From assembly GCA_005406025.1 (NCBI GenBank), contig BGZK01001034.1:124001-188000 (forward strand): a stretch of 64,000 bases of DNA. The letters run 5' to 3'. Shown piece by piece: positions 13,101 through 23,958 of this stretch. Below the pieces are notes generated by a model. That model had not been told where the DNA came from. It saw nothing but the letters and a program-made list of their open reading frames with translations, and ran no database searches. This stretch comes from Eumeta japonica (taxonomy: Eukaryota; Arthropoda; Insecta; Lepidoptera; Psychidae). Position 1 is the first letter of the stretch, and each line of letters starts with the position of its first letter. A program made the translations under genes and the position numbers.

Positions 13101-13937
13101 CAAAGCAATGTCTTTATTCATTCAATAAATTTCGATTGGAGGATCAACATAAACATCGAAACCGGACTTCGTGTACGTACATCGGCCGCACAATAGCGAA
13201 TTAGCGCGAAAGTAATTTTTTTGTCGAGCAATTTCACGACGCAACAACACGTCAAAAGTGTTGGAAGAGTATGCACTTTTCCGTATATTGACGCAGTTGC
13301 ATAATTTTCACGTCCTATCTTCACGCTCGTCGAACAATTCGAGTGAGTGGCGCAGCCAATTATTTGCGACAACAATTGATTAACTAATAACCGAATCCTG
13401 GAAGAAAATCTAAGAATTGTAGAACTGAAATAGACAACGCCTTTTAAGAAGGTCATTTCCAAAATCGTGTTTTATTTTTATTTTTTGGTTAAGTATAAAT
13501 TACGATTTTTTTTTCCAATTACAGAAAACAATACTGCTGATTTCTATGAGTTCGAAATTTTCCATTTTATGTAATTATAGTAGTCAACGATTCGTATAAA
13601 ACTTCGCGTTCAATTATTAAAATGCAAATATTCTATAAATAGTAGAACAATTATTCGGAAAAAATTCATTATATTGTTTTGACGATTACACGAAGTCATT
13701 TTGTCAATATTAATCCATTATATTTACGTATTCCACATTTTTATAGATCTAGTTTGAATATTATCGATATCGTTCAATTAATTAATGGTAAATAGTTGCA
13801 TTGTTCGCACATAAATGATATCTGAAATATATAACAATTTCTAGAGCACCCGTCTTAGAAAAAAAATACTCACCAGACTTTCCACAGCGAGGGCTGCCCA
13901 GCACCACCACTCGTATGCGGCTCACTGTCATCTTCAT
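898..13937 (-). CDS. Ras-like small GTPase, RERG/RASL11-type, 5' part only (three exons)
   Basis: Three exons join in frame: 13937-13874, 2217-2161 and 974-898, giving 66 residues starting MKMTVSRIRVVVLGSP. The P-loop GSPRCGKS spans residues 14-21. The segment VRYLTKRYIGEY (25-36) matches the effector region of the RERG/RASL11/RASL12 branch of Ras proteins, and the second beta strand ends VEILDTSNC (57-65). The DTAG-Q motif of ordinary Ras is therefore DTSNC: the Gly and the catalytic Gln are absent, as in several members of this atypical branch, so intrinsic GTP hydrolysis is probably poor. All acceptors are pyrimidine tract plus AG. Two donors are GTGAGT and one is GTAAAT; the phases (1, 1, 0) agree. 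The C-terminal G4/G5 exons must lie beyond base 1. The intron positions and product are my reading; the exact orthologue is not settled. Confidence 0.85.
2161..2217 (-). CDS. Ras-like GTPase, exon 2 (helix 1 and switch I)
   Basis: This 57-nt exon encodes AVVVRYLTKRYIGEYSSTG. It is preceded on the minus strand by a good acceptor (pyrimidine-rich, ending TTGTTGCAG) and followed by donor GTAAAT. Its entry and exit phases (both 1) match exons 1 and 3 exactly. Thr39 is the likely counterpart of the switch I threonine that binds magnesium in Ras. It is too short to appear as an ORF on its own; the match to the RERG/RASL family and the phase fit are the evidence. Confidence 0.85.
3300..3500. other. 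GC/CpG-rich island without an open frame
   Basis: This block is sharply richer in G+C and CpG than its flanks. It contains no exon I can support. It lies in the first intron of the Ras-like gene, where regulatory elements are common. Confidence 0.4.
5150..5215 (+). repeat. SINE fragment (tRNA-derived family, body region)
   Basis: The segment with GAGCGATGAGTTTTTAGATTC aligns with the region just after the B box in the copies at 19985 and 38022 (GACCGATAAGTTTTTAATTT and GACCAATGAGTTTTCAAGTT). Only the body is recognisable, with no clear A or B box. Confidence 0.35.
8250..8440. other. GC/CpG-rich island
   Basis: This is a CpG-dense block in intron 1 of the GTPase gene, interrupted by stop codons in all frames I followed. 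It is a possible enhancer or unannotated promoter; no gene is seen. Confidence 0.35.
10142..10172. repeat. (TA)n microsatellite
   Basis: About 15 uninterrupted TA units. Confidence 0.95.
11300..11560. other. GC/CpG-rich island with GGCGCC-type short repeats
   Basis: This is the most GC-rich block of the left third, with GCCGGCGCCGGCGCCGACGG around 11490. No frame gives a recognisable protein. It may be a regulatory region or an alternative first exon of the GTPase gene. Confidence 0.4.
13874..13937 (-). CDS. Ras-like GTPase, coding exon 1 (start codon and P-loop)
   Basis: This exon holds 21 codons plus one base. Translation starts at the ATG at 13937-13935; a second in-frame ATG lies two codons later (13931) and would remove only MK. 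It encodes beta strand 1 (RIRVVVLG) and the P-loop up to GKS, then a GTGAGT donor at 13873-13868. The single leftover G is completed by exon 2 to an Ala codon, as expected after GKS. Confidence 0.85.
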
Positions 13938-14141
13938 TTGTGAGTCCTTTATCCGCGAACCTCAGAGTCAAAATTTAACCGAACATAATAAAATAAACGA
14001 AACACTAATTCGCAAACAAAAAACAAGAATATAAACGCGAGGACCGCTACTCAAAAATAAATATTATCGTAAAATTTTACGATGTAGATATCGAATCGCG
14101 ATCGTATTTCGTATCGTAAACGACACAACAATCGACAACCA

Positions 14142-14175
14142 CAACCATACGCCGCTACGGCCACCGCGCGACTGA
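14142..14175 (-). promoter_or_regulatory. Candidate Inr + DPE core promoter of the Ras-like gene
   Basis: On the minus strand TCAGTC (14175-14170) is a perfect arthropod initiator. With its A (14173) as +1, positions +28 to +32 read GGTTG (14146-14142), which fits the DPE consensus RGWYV at the exact required spacing. No TATA box is visible. The implied 5' UTR is 236 nt up to the ATG at 13937. The stretch 14140-14240 is CpG-rich, as expected of such a promoter. This is inferred from motifs only. Confidence 0.5.
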
Positions 14176-14639
14176 CCGATCGGTCAACGCAGCCTCCCAA
14201 GAGCGAGTAACTTACTCGCGGTGCGTATGCGCATGTACGCTATGCCGTAATTCGCGTTTAATGACGTTGATCGGTATGTACTATAATATATTATCTTTGA
14301 AATCTTACGTCACATAATACATTATTTTTGTCTTAATTGATCAACTTTAACGAACGAACAACCTTATAAGATTCATATTTTAGAGTAATTTGAAAGTAAG
14401 GGAAAGTAATGACTGTTATCGAATTCGATATTAAACTTTAAAGTAAAATAAGTAGATATATTTTATGTTTTTAATAAATCTCATGTCAAAAATCTTTGAA
14501 TTGATAAAAATGTGACATGATTCTATTGGTTCGACTCACACATAAGGTGTCGATTCGTTTATACTATGTATTGGAAATAATGAACAAATACTAGTTTTAT
14601 AGTAAAATCAAAGTTCTGTAATAAACCGGATAAGTCCGA

Positions 14640-14845
14640 GTAGAACTGGCGCCTTAGACGGTTCCAAGAAAATAATTTTCAATCTATTTTTTTTTATTTC
14701 TTTCCGTCTCTAAAAAAATGATTTATTGATAGTCGTAACGAGAGACGGACAGACAGACAGACAGGCAGGCAGAAATACTGAAACAAAATGATCCTATAGG
14801 AGTTCCTTTTTTCCTTTTGAAGTACGAAACCCTAAAAAAAATCGA
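14640..14845 (+). repeat. Interspersed repeat with (GACA)n and a GATCCTATAGGAGTTCC tail
   Basis: A short (GACA)n/(GGCA)n tract is followed by GATCCTATAGGAGTTCCTTT, then TTTTGAAGTACGAAACCCTAAAA. The arrangement returns in degenerate form at 19290, 31750 and 54990. I remember it as a very common tail of an insect interspersed repeat, but cannot name the family. Confidence 0.55.
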
Positions 14846-15469
14846 GACTCGCCATACGTATTACGGCACTTAAAGGTACTTAAAACATAAACTTTGATAA
14901 ATAGCTGATAAAAATGAAAAATGTATTTATCTATAAATGATATAAAATAAAGTTGCTATTTTTATCTGTCTTTTTGAACAGATACTTAATTCCTTTAATG
15001 AAATTACGCTAAGATTCCGATGCGCCTTTATCACTATTTAGATATTTTCTTCCACGAAATTTATAAGTTATAACAGATTTATATTAAAGGATAGAAGAGG
15101 TATCCCGATTTTTGTGTTGATAAGTCCTAAAAAGACGCCTTTAGGGCACTTATATGGCTTGTGCTTAACAATAAGAGTTATATCAAATTGATTTATGAAT
15201 TGAAGATCCTAGGACCTAGAGAAAAATCCAGAATAGCATATGACTATTTCTCCAAGGACCGAGGAATCATTTTTCTTCTAAAATTTAACCAAAAATAACG
15301 ATTAGATTGAGAGATTTTAATACAATTTAGTATATTGACAGAATACAAGCATAAAATATAAGCTATTTACCGTCTTTCTGTTTGTTTATCTTATATATAT
15401 ATATATTATACCGATAAATCGTATACAATTCATAGAAAAAAGTAAAAGTTTTTATTTGCACTTAAATCA

Positions 15470-15720
15470 AAATGAGAGGAAGAGTGACTGCGAACTGGAC
15501 ATCTCAGCGTGGCACGGCCTGCCATACGATGACGGCTTGGTTTACCAAGCCGTCATCACGTCCTTTAGGACGTGGGCCGCCGTCGACTGCAGATGGCCCA
15601 GAATCGTCCTCGTGGGAGTCTAGAGGAGAGGCATACGTCCTGCAATCGAGATAAAGAATGAGAGAGAGAGAGGGAGAATGAATGTGAGAGGGAAGGGAAA
15701 GTTTGAAATGTGATCAAAAT
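15470..15720 (+). repeat. Probable retroelement 3' tail with twin stem-loops
   Basis: A GC-rich patch contains two adjacent hairpins with the same TTTA loop: GATGACGGCTTGG/CCAAGCCGTCATC (15528-15557) and ACGTCC/GGACGT (15558-15573). A purine-rich (GA)n tract follows at 15655-15710. The composition differs sharply from the AT-rich flanks, as in an inserted element. Structured 3' ends are typical of some non-LTR retrotransposons; that assignment is inference. The 60-codon open frame across it is not recognisable. Confidence 0.35.
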
Positions 15721-16232
15721 CAGAATTAGTGGTAGGATCAGTATATATTGTAGTGTATGTACGTCTAAGAAGTTGTAATCTTCACAGATGTTTGGGCGCG
15801 ATCCAAAATTCAATACTCTTATAATGATAAAATTATATGACAGTAAAATAAAGAAGAGTCTAGAGAAGAAATGGGAAGGTCGCGTATTGGGCACAGACCC
15901 CGCGAGTAATCTAGTAAAGCAAAGAAGCGACCGAAATTAAACAATTCTGAATGATAAGCTGAATAAAACGCGGAAGCCTCGCGCCGCTGGTTCAATTTCA
16001 TAAATTTAAGCTTTCGGGGCACTTGGTCTCTACTTCCTGGGCGTTATGATATACTAACTTTGAGACAGTTGATTTATGATATTGTTATTTTTTACAAGCT
16101 TTTATATACTTTCATTTGATCCGGTGTCTATCTTATAAGTTAAGTTTGACCCTCTTCCCGGTTTTCAATTAAGCTGTGAAGAAGAAGCACAATAAAATGA
16201 AGCAGGGGTTACGTCGTTATTATTATTATTAC

Positions 16233-16558
16233 AAAGACATAACCCCATTGAGTTTGGGCTCGTTTGATTTATCTCCAGAAGTACTCTGGTCCTGGATGTC
16301 CAGGATCCCGAGTATGGAGTCAGAACGTAGCCACGGCAACCTGTAACGCAACGACATAAAACACTGAGTTTAAAATCGTTTGATTAGTCTCCACAAGTAC
16401 TCTGATAGCGTCCAGGGTCCTGATTATGGAGCCGGAACGAGGCGATATAAATTCCGTTACATAACGAGGTAACCCCGTTGAGTTTTGGCTCGTTATATTT
16501 GTCTACACAAGTATTCTAGTTCAAGATGATATCAAAGGATCCTGATAATGTAGCTACA
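16233..16558 (+). repeat. Tandem array of three diverged ~115-bp units
   Basis: Units start at about 16235, 16351 and 16464. Shared landmarks in each are (A)CGACATAACCCC, TTGAGTTT-GGCTCGTTTGAT, CTCCACAAGTACTCT and GATCCTGAT-ATGGAGCC. Copies are clearly diverged, so the array is old. The array is preceded by GGGGTTACGTCGT (16206-16218), nearly the inverse of the unit start, giving a stem-loop at the head. Confidence 0.75.
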
Positions 16559-17551
16559 AGATGTTCTGTATAAAAACTACACAAACTTATCGAAATCGTT
16601 TATGCAGCAAACCGATAACGACTTCGACATTTTTATAATTGCTAAATTAGTTATTTTTATCCTTAATCAATACTAAAAACTATAAAGTATAAGCAAAGCA
16701 ATAAGCGAAAAATAGAATTACTCTGCTTATTTTTTGAAATCCACTTAATCAGTGTCTACTTACTTTCCAATATAGAAATAAGGGCTAAGGACATTCTACA
16801 ACCTTTTGTCCAGTAAAATCTGACGCTTTGGTATATCTTATCCCCTTTATTTCGATTTCATAACTAATTCTTTTTAAAAGCATTTCGTGTTCTACCATTG
16901 CTTCTGTTTATCATGAGGTACCGTGCGACTCTTAAAAAAAATGCTACCATTATCAACTAGCAATACAACTTTCATATTTTTTTCATTGAACGTCTTTGAA
17001 TGCACAGGCAACGCCAGAGAGACACATTTCTTATAGATGTTGCAATCTTAAAAAAGAAACACCGATAAATTAGATACCGTCGCTGTTATCATAAAATATC
17101 ATTATTGCCTATTAATAAAATTAACAACCCGCGATGATTAAACAATAAATATTTAAGTTGTGAAAAATAAAAAATTAAATTAGAGTCTTACGTGGGTCGT
17201 CTTAACCTGATGTCCCAATTCAACAAGATGTCTAACTGGTAACGAGAGTAAGAATGCCTTCTGTCGCCAATAAATAACCACGTAGCCTCCGAGCGCACCC
17301 ACGCCGCTGTCGGACGATTCCTAGAAACTAAGCCGTTAGCGACATTAAATTCTATTTTCAAAAAGCATTCATTTATACCTTTTTTTTTTTATTGAGAACA
17401 TAATTTTCGAAATCTAGAAACGCATGTAAAATAGAAACCCTTCGTAGATCCCATAAAATCTTCAAGCGTTTAAACGAAACTTAAAGCTTGCCACTGCACC
17501 TTTCCCACATAAAAGCTACACACGTGCGTCTAACTTTGGTTTTACATAAAA

Positions 17552-17705
17552 ACTAGCTCCGGCCGCGGCTCCTCCCGCGTGGACATAGAATGAATTCCTT
17601 CGTCTTTTATATATCGACCAGTCACGATGTCAATCACGATATTGATCCTCTTCAGTGTCGCGATTACGATACCAGTTTCACCTTGAAACCGCACGGCGTG
17701 TGAAG
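17552..17705 (+). repeat. Interspersed repeat family, copy 1
   Basis: It starts ACTAGCTCCGGCCGCGGC, then CCCGCGTGGACATAGAATG and a CGAT-rich run. The same opening and body are present at 32962 (plus) and, inverted, at 37666-37410. This opening resembles the 'tagct...cccgcgtgg' repeats widespread in insect genomes. Confidence 0.6.
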
Positions 17706-19045
17706 TAACAGCAATTTAACATCCGTTTAATACTTTTTTTTTTCTATTGAACTTACAAATTTCACAGTGACATTTGGAATTAGAATTCACGTTTTATACT
17801 TCCTAAAGTACGCTAATGCATTTATAGATTTAATAAATCGATGTCTAAAAAATGACCCATAAAAAATAAGGAGACTCCCAACTAGATCAGTATAGTTTCA
17901 TAGGTATTTTAAAATAAAAATTTAGCACCGTTAGATAGTAAGTAATCAAACGTTTTTTTTTTTATTTGTTAAAACATTGAATTTCAGGTTGAAAGTGTGT
18001 AGTTATTCAAAATTAAAAAAAAATCTCGTAACAAAGGTTAGAGCCAAAATTTTGTGGTAAGCTTTATTAACACATATCAAATAATACAAGATTGCTCTAA
18101 ACTACCACGGATTTTAAATCGGTAGTTTTAAAAAACGAATTAGAGATACTTTCAATAAACCGACCAACTGAGAGTGGAACTCGCGAGGAAAGGGTTCCAT
18201 ACTATAAATCACTCCATTAGTCCTCGATGGTATTAACCAACATATTTTATACATATTTTCTCTACACAACTATATTACGTTTCCCCTAGGAATCGAACAC
18301 TATAATTTTCATTTAGGTCTTTCTATAGACTTTGATTGACGAGCTGCATTGAGTACTTTTTTTGATGTGAAACTTCTTTTGGGACTGTTTGAATTGGATT
18401 TTATGAAACGAAAATGTGTAACGAAAAAGAGATAACTATAAATGTATATTATATAGGTTTTAGGCTGTAAGAGAATGAGATAGAATGCATTTCTACATAG
18501 TTTCCACGTTCTTCGTCTCTTCGTCATGCGATGGTTCGTAGCGGTCTGCGTCCCCACTACTATACTGTTGTATACGGGCTCTAACATGGACTTTGCACAC
18601 CATGTGGACTACACTCCATGCTGTATACTATATTTTTAATCTACTCGAAATATATACAAAGAGAGGGAGACAGAGAGAGTAACCTTGATATCTATTGCAC
18701 ATTGTTTTCGGTTGGATCGTAGTGACTACCGTGCACTTTTAAAAATTGTTTTATATTGAATCGAAAAATTTCCATCTTTACTGAAATGTTACTTTAAGTA
18801 ATAAAAAAATTGTCGATCAATCGCTCTCTCTCCTTCTTCCTCTCTGCTCACCACCTCCGTAATGTTTCGATAATGCCATATTCATTCTCCTAAAAATTAA
18901 CCTGAACACTAAGTTTCACTTCTACTGCATGTGAACTCACACTCGATTCTTTTTTAATTTTAGGATGAGTGGGTTCAGATATAAGGGGATACAGGCGATT
19001 TTCGTATATTCAATTTGATATATTTAAACTATAAATTTAATCATA

Positions 19046-19048
<3 letters not shown>

Positions 19049-19110
<62 letters not shown>
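19049..19110. repeat. (TA)n microsatellite
   Basis: A nearly uninterrupted TA tract of about 60 bp. Confidence 0.95.
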
Positions 19111-19289
19111 TTGAGTCTCTCATAACAAACCCGTTCATTTAAAATGTCACATGTCGTACTTTTACTATTTTTTTTAAAGGACCCTCAAATACCCTTCAAA
19201 ATCATAATTCATATATTGATACTATATGGTCGCTGGCTCACCTAGCTCGATAAAAATTGTTTTTTTTTTTCTATAGTTTCGAAAAATTA

Positions 19290-19370
19290 AGTCTGTAACA
19301 AACGAACACAGACACGCGAGTGATCTTCTAAGGGTTTCATTGTTTCATATGGAGCACGAACCATAAAGTC
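19290..19370 (+). repeat. Degenerate copy of the (GACA)n/GATCCTATAGG repeat tail
   Basis: GTCTGTAACAAACGAACACA, then GTGATCTTCTAAGGGTTTCA and a closing CACGAACC, correspond to the order of landmarks in the copy at 14640-14845. It is strongly diverged. Confidence 0.35.
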
Positions 19371-19984
19371 GACTGCTTTCTTTTTCCATATTTGGAATCG
19401 GAAAAAAAATCGGATTAAGCAGCATCAAAACTGAAGCTCTTTTTGTGCCTTATCTATTAATTTATATTCTTTTCACAACAAAAAAATCAAATTAACAAAT
19501 CTAAAATTTCTAAACGGATTCCGTCAACGCCTATTGTGATTTCTATAATACGCTTTCAAATAAGAAAATACATTAGCATAGGCATATGACCATACGAGTT
19601 TCACCGCTTATTATGGCAGGTTGCGCCGGCGTCGCCGATAGAAAAATACGAGCAGATCGATCATTGAACGTCAGGTTTCCTGGATGCGAGCACTCGACGA
19701 GCGACGCGCTCACACAATTTTAGTCGCAGCACGCCCGTTAGTTACACCTCGGGGCATGAGCAAAGGACAGGGCGACCTAACTGTCGAGTGGCGCGAGCGA
19801 GACGCGAATCCTGATTTTGCACGCACATTATTGTTTTTATGATTTTTATTTTATGCCACACTTCAGATAACTGGCAATACTGACAGCGGTTCTTTCTGAA
19901 ACACATTTTTAAATGTAAGTCGCACGGGTGCTCTTTGGCAGTTATAATACTGAACAGGAATTTGAGCGGTAATATGAACGTCAA

Positions 19985-20215
19985 CCTTTACAATATAAGG
20001 TTCTACGTTCGATCCTGAGAGGGAGCGAATTGACCGATAAGTTTTTAATTTAAGTCAAATCCAATTATTCGCTCCGTATTTCGGAGAGCATGTTAAGCTG
20101 TAGGCCCCGGACACTGTCATTTAATCGGTGGAAACGACGACCCGCAACAGCTTCGTATCCACTTTGAGGCAACGTGGGGGTTAAAGACCCAAGACTGTCA
20201 GTCTGAAACCAAAAG
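19985..20215 (+). repeat. tRNA-derived SINE, copy 1
   Basis: A B-box-like GTTCGATCC lies at 20007-20015, followed by GAATTGACCGATAAGTTTTT and the hairpin-forming GCTCCGTATTTCGGAGAGC, then ATGTTAAGCTGTAGGCCCCGG. The last two blocks are also found, inverted, in copy 2 near 21.05 kb. The block after the B box matches the copy at 38 kb. The 5' part with an A box is not recognisable. Confidence 0.6.
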
Positions 20216-20994
20216 TGAAAGCGTATTCTTCAGCAGTTGGGGTACTTAAGTAAAATCTGACACAACAATAAAGAAGGAATTTATTAGTCTAGCGATGAAA
20301 CATCGGTTATACTTTCACCTCAACGTGAGATACATTTAGAAAGTCTTTGTTCAACAATCGGATGACCTTAACTAGGTGCTGCAACCATACAGGATCGTCT
20401 TCTCACCATTAAATTCTTCAGCAGCTAGCGTCGACTCTATGGTTTGCGTACATCTTGTGTCATAATAGCGTAGCATAGATTTAATCATGTTCCGAATTGT
20501 ACCCAGCAGTCTCTTTGATATTCAGAGAGGAACTATTTTACCGGTTAATAACTCTGGCCTAAAACTTCATACGCACGTTCAATTTTCATAACTAAACTAA
20601 TTGGATCACAGTCTAACGCTACAACTATTAATCTGTTTCTCCAACAATAAAAATCATATACTATTCATAGCATCGCAATAAAACTTCAGTTACGAGAACA
20701 AAATATAATTTTAGCAGCGATATAACGCTACAAGAGAATTCATTTTTTTCACCATCGTATTCTTAACAGTTTATAGGAACAAATAGGAACATAATTTGAA
20801 TGAAAACTAAGTAAAAACAAAATTTCAAATTAGAAAAGAAATTACATCTGCAAGATCCTTCTGCTGAACTCCTTAAGATCTACCGATGCAAACTAAATAA
20901 GTGCTGCATGTACTGTTCTCATATTTTAGAGTGAGCGACTTCAACCTCATGAGTCAGTATAGATACTAATCAGACGCAGATCGTGGACTATCAA

Positions 20995-21125
20995 CACCGT
21001 TATTACCAATACGGTGAGAACGTCCTGCACCGACAGCTTATCTCCGTTTCGAGAAACGGAGCGAGTAAAGAACTACTAAGTCAACGCGCTCGTAGTCTAG
21101 ATTCGAACCCGGTCCGCTCGAACGT
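20995..21125 (-). repeat. tRNA-derived SINE, copy 2 (inverted)
   Basis: On the minus strand GGGTTCGAATC (21110-21100) is a good B box. Downstream come CGCTCCGTTTCTCGAAACGG (21061-21042 region) and AGATAAGCTGTCGGTGCAGG, matching copy 1. No A box is seen, so the copy is 5'-truncated. Confidence 0.55.
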
Positions 21126-21784
21126 CGCCGCTCTTAAATTTTATTTGTTACACAAAACACTTAGGAAAAATCATTATAAACGATCGAGCGAATCGATACA
21201 TTAAAATCTTCTATGAAAGAGTCAAATCCCATTGTGATGTCTAGCGACAGGGCAACTTTCGTTGGCCGGAACATCGTAACGACGTTATAAATCACTTTCG
21301 GTTTCGGTTCGAACTTTTTCTCACATTAAAGCTGTTTATTTTAATGCGAATATTATGTAGCTACCAACTTTCGCCTATTGTGCTTAGCGAAGAAATCGAA
21401 CGGAAGCGACTTATTAAAAATTGAGTAAGTTTTCACCCGGAGGTCCGGACAATGTTGCCGGAACAAGTCATCGCAATGGTCAAACTAACAGTATTCGATA
21501 ACGGTATTTAACATTTTAGATTACTTAGTATGAGTCCAGTTCGCTCGAGGTTTTTTCTCTCGAAATTTCTATAGCTTTTTAACTATTCCAGGCGAGCGAT
21601 ACAACTTCTTTATTTTAACCTTAAGGTGGTTATTTTTTCAGCGCAACTATTGTCTTGGCGTGAACATGTTAAATACAAATAGCAGATATAATTTGATGTC
21701 ATGGTAAGCATGGCGCTTATACTGCGAGATGTAAAAATGTTCAGATCAGTTCCGGAAATTAAACACGACTCTATCGTCATACTT

Positions 21785-21894
21785 ATAACGTCAAAATTAC
21801 GTCAAGCAAGGAAGTGGCGGCAGCCCTTATCGCCCTGACGTCACTTTGACGCCATTACGAAACCGACTCAGGCGTTTTACCTTTACAGAATTGG
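21785..21894. mobile_element. Palindromic MITE, copy 2 (left end decayed)
   Basis: The right arm, read inverted from 21894, is CCAATTCTGTAAAGGTAAAA, then ATGGCGTCAAAGTGACGTC. It matches the left arm of the copy at 42304 (CCAATCTTGTAAAGTTAAAA, then ATGACGTCAAAATTAC). The inner left arm AACGTCAAAATTACGTCAA is at about 21788. The outer left arm is not recognisable. Confidence 0.6.
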
Positions 21895-22049
21895 TGTGCT
21901 AATGATCCAATAGTTTGTAGTCATTTTTATATGAAGTTATTGACACCACCTTGTACAGGTCTAGCACAAGGTAGGTAATACTTTCCTCGCCAAGATTTCA
22001 TGATGGCAAAAAAAATCTTTAAAATGATATAAAAAACTAAATTTCTAGG

Positions 22050-22051
<2 letters not shown>

Positions 22052-22146
<95 letters not shown>

Positions 22147-22170
22147 GTATATATATATATATATATATAT
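22052..22170. repeat. (TA)n microsatellite with GTATATATGT interruptions
   Basis: About 120 bp of TA, broken by a few G and C bases. The open frame of Tyr/Ile repeats across it is an artefact. Confidence 0.95.
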
Positions 22171-23882
22171 TTATTTTTTTAATTTTATTTACATGATATA
22201 TAATTAGATCCAGGTGTAGACTATCACAAAGTTTTTGTAAATAATACATTAATTCTCATGTTTGGATCGATCAAGCCTTTGTTTTGCTCGTCTGAAATAA
22301 TCAACAAACGTCATAATAACATTGCTATTGCTAAATAGCGCATAATTAACAGTTTTCACATTAGACACTAAATCATAGTAGATATCAGCAAATACAATGT
22401 ATACCAGTTCCGTTACAAAATGTCTAAAGTCACTTTAAAATCTGATTCCAATTTTCGTGATGTAACAGTATTTTTTTCTATAATACTTTCTGAGAGCCCC
22501 TCAATTTGGAATAAAGAAAAAACATGGGCCACGGTTGACCTTCCAGGCCAGTCCTAAAACTTGCCGCATGTTTTGAGCGATAATATTGTCAAGGGCACAA
22601 AGCATGGATACATTACCTATGTTTGTGAGTTCATAATTATTAGCGGTCGCTTTCGTAATTGTTATAAGTACAAAATATTAACCTATTATTTTTCATTGGT
22701 TTTTTCAAAGATGTATTTTAAACAAAGCAACCGATTTTATCAGGGCTTGCGGCATTCGAAACAGTTTTGTGAATTGAAAAAGTAAAATTTTAAAAATCAA
22801 TCGATCCAAAAATACTAAAATTAATTCTACAAACTTTTTTCCTCCTTTTAAAAAACAGTCCGACAATAATGGGTTTTGACCGATCTTAATCGGTTTCAAC
22901 GAAACTTACGCCGATTCACGCAGCTTTTTAAGCACAAAACTAGATTTTATTTAAAAACTCGTTCTTTAAAAATATAGAAATCATTACACACTCACACAAA
23001 AATTTACGAAACCAGTTAAAAATACACAAACAAGAAATTTTAAAAAATGTTGCAGAGTAGTTAATGTCTTTGCACTGGGATGAAGAAAAATCCCTACACA
23101 AAAAAAAAACCTAACGTGTTTGTGTATCTGTGTACTCGTACACAGAGAGCTCCCGAATGACTATCGATATGATTTTCGCTGACTTTGTGTAGCAATTTTT
23201 GATAATTTTGTTTAAATATTACCGATCTATGACGTTAATTATAGTTTAGACTACGAAAAGAAGAATATGTGTTACTTGTCATGCCCACGGTTTCATAACA
23301 TTCTTAGAAAAAACAATGTACTAGTTTTCCCTGAAACGATTATGATGAAATGAAGCCTATTGTTATCTCAAACAACGTTAACCTCACCTGTGAAAATCCT
23401 ATGAGGATTTATCTAGTACATTTGGAAATTGGTGTGTTCAAACAGACAGACAAAGTTTGAAAAATAATCTTATTGTATCAATGTACTACAGACACGACGG
23501 CACATATGCTGTTTGACGGACGACTGTACAACTTGCTAAATTCGATGATTTAACACAGCGTACCATTGTAATAGGAATCCATAGCACACAGCGCAGTGGT
23601 TCAATTAAGGACAAATTATGTTGCAGGACGAGAATTGGCGCAATAAAGCGAATAGAAGCGAGAAGCAATAGAGAGATATTTACAAGTACGGAGTCGCCTC
23701 GGAACATATTTCAAGAATATACGCAACCGGCAACTCTTGATTCGCTAAACGATAAAGTCATCCAAATCTCGTATTGGCATTTACTGTAAAAATGCGGCAA
23801 ATTATAACATAAAAAATAGCTACACGGGAATGCTACGATCTCTTGTCGTAAATTGATCGCCGATCGCTCACGATCGTGCGCG

Positions 23883-23958
23883 ATGATGGACGATGGTCAT
23901 CAGCGGCGTGAGGGTTGGCAGCCGCCTCGTTCGCCCGGGACATCTGATGGCTTTCAGC
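23883..23958 (+). CDS. Possible first coding exon, unrecognised
   Basis: In a GC-rich island, ATGATGGACGAT opens a 25-codon frame beginning MMDDGHQRREGWQPPRSPGT and reaching CAGC before a strong GTGAGT donor at 23959; without splicing it stops two codons later. The translation looks protein-like but I do not recognise it and found no partner exon. The opposite strand is also open over the same bases (starting MSRANEAAANPHAADD), so GC-rich composition alone could explain it. Confidence 0.22.

Larger units (their letters stand above)
2218..13873 (-). other. Large intron 1 of the Ras-like GTPase gene (11.7 kb)
   Basis: The interval between exons 1 and 2 is non-coding. It is AT-rich with scattered open frames of up to 159 codons (for example 2738-3217 minus) whose translations look like random AT-rich sequence. 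It holds a SINE fragment near 5.2 kb, a TA tract at 10.14 kb, and GC-rich islands at about 3.3, 8.3 and 11.4 kb. Those could be intronic enhancers or alternative first exons. Confidence 0.6.
14240..23820. other. Intergenic stretch upstream of the Ras-like gene; repeats only
   Basis: No gene is supported here. The sequence is AT-rich with interspersed repeats, a 115-bp tandem array, paired hairpins, TA tracts and SINE copies, each listed separately. Confidence 0.5.

Noticed and set aside
22037..22249. Frame of Tyr/Ile repeats
   Set aside because: A translation of the (TA)n microsatellite.
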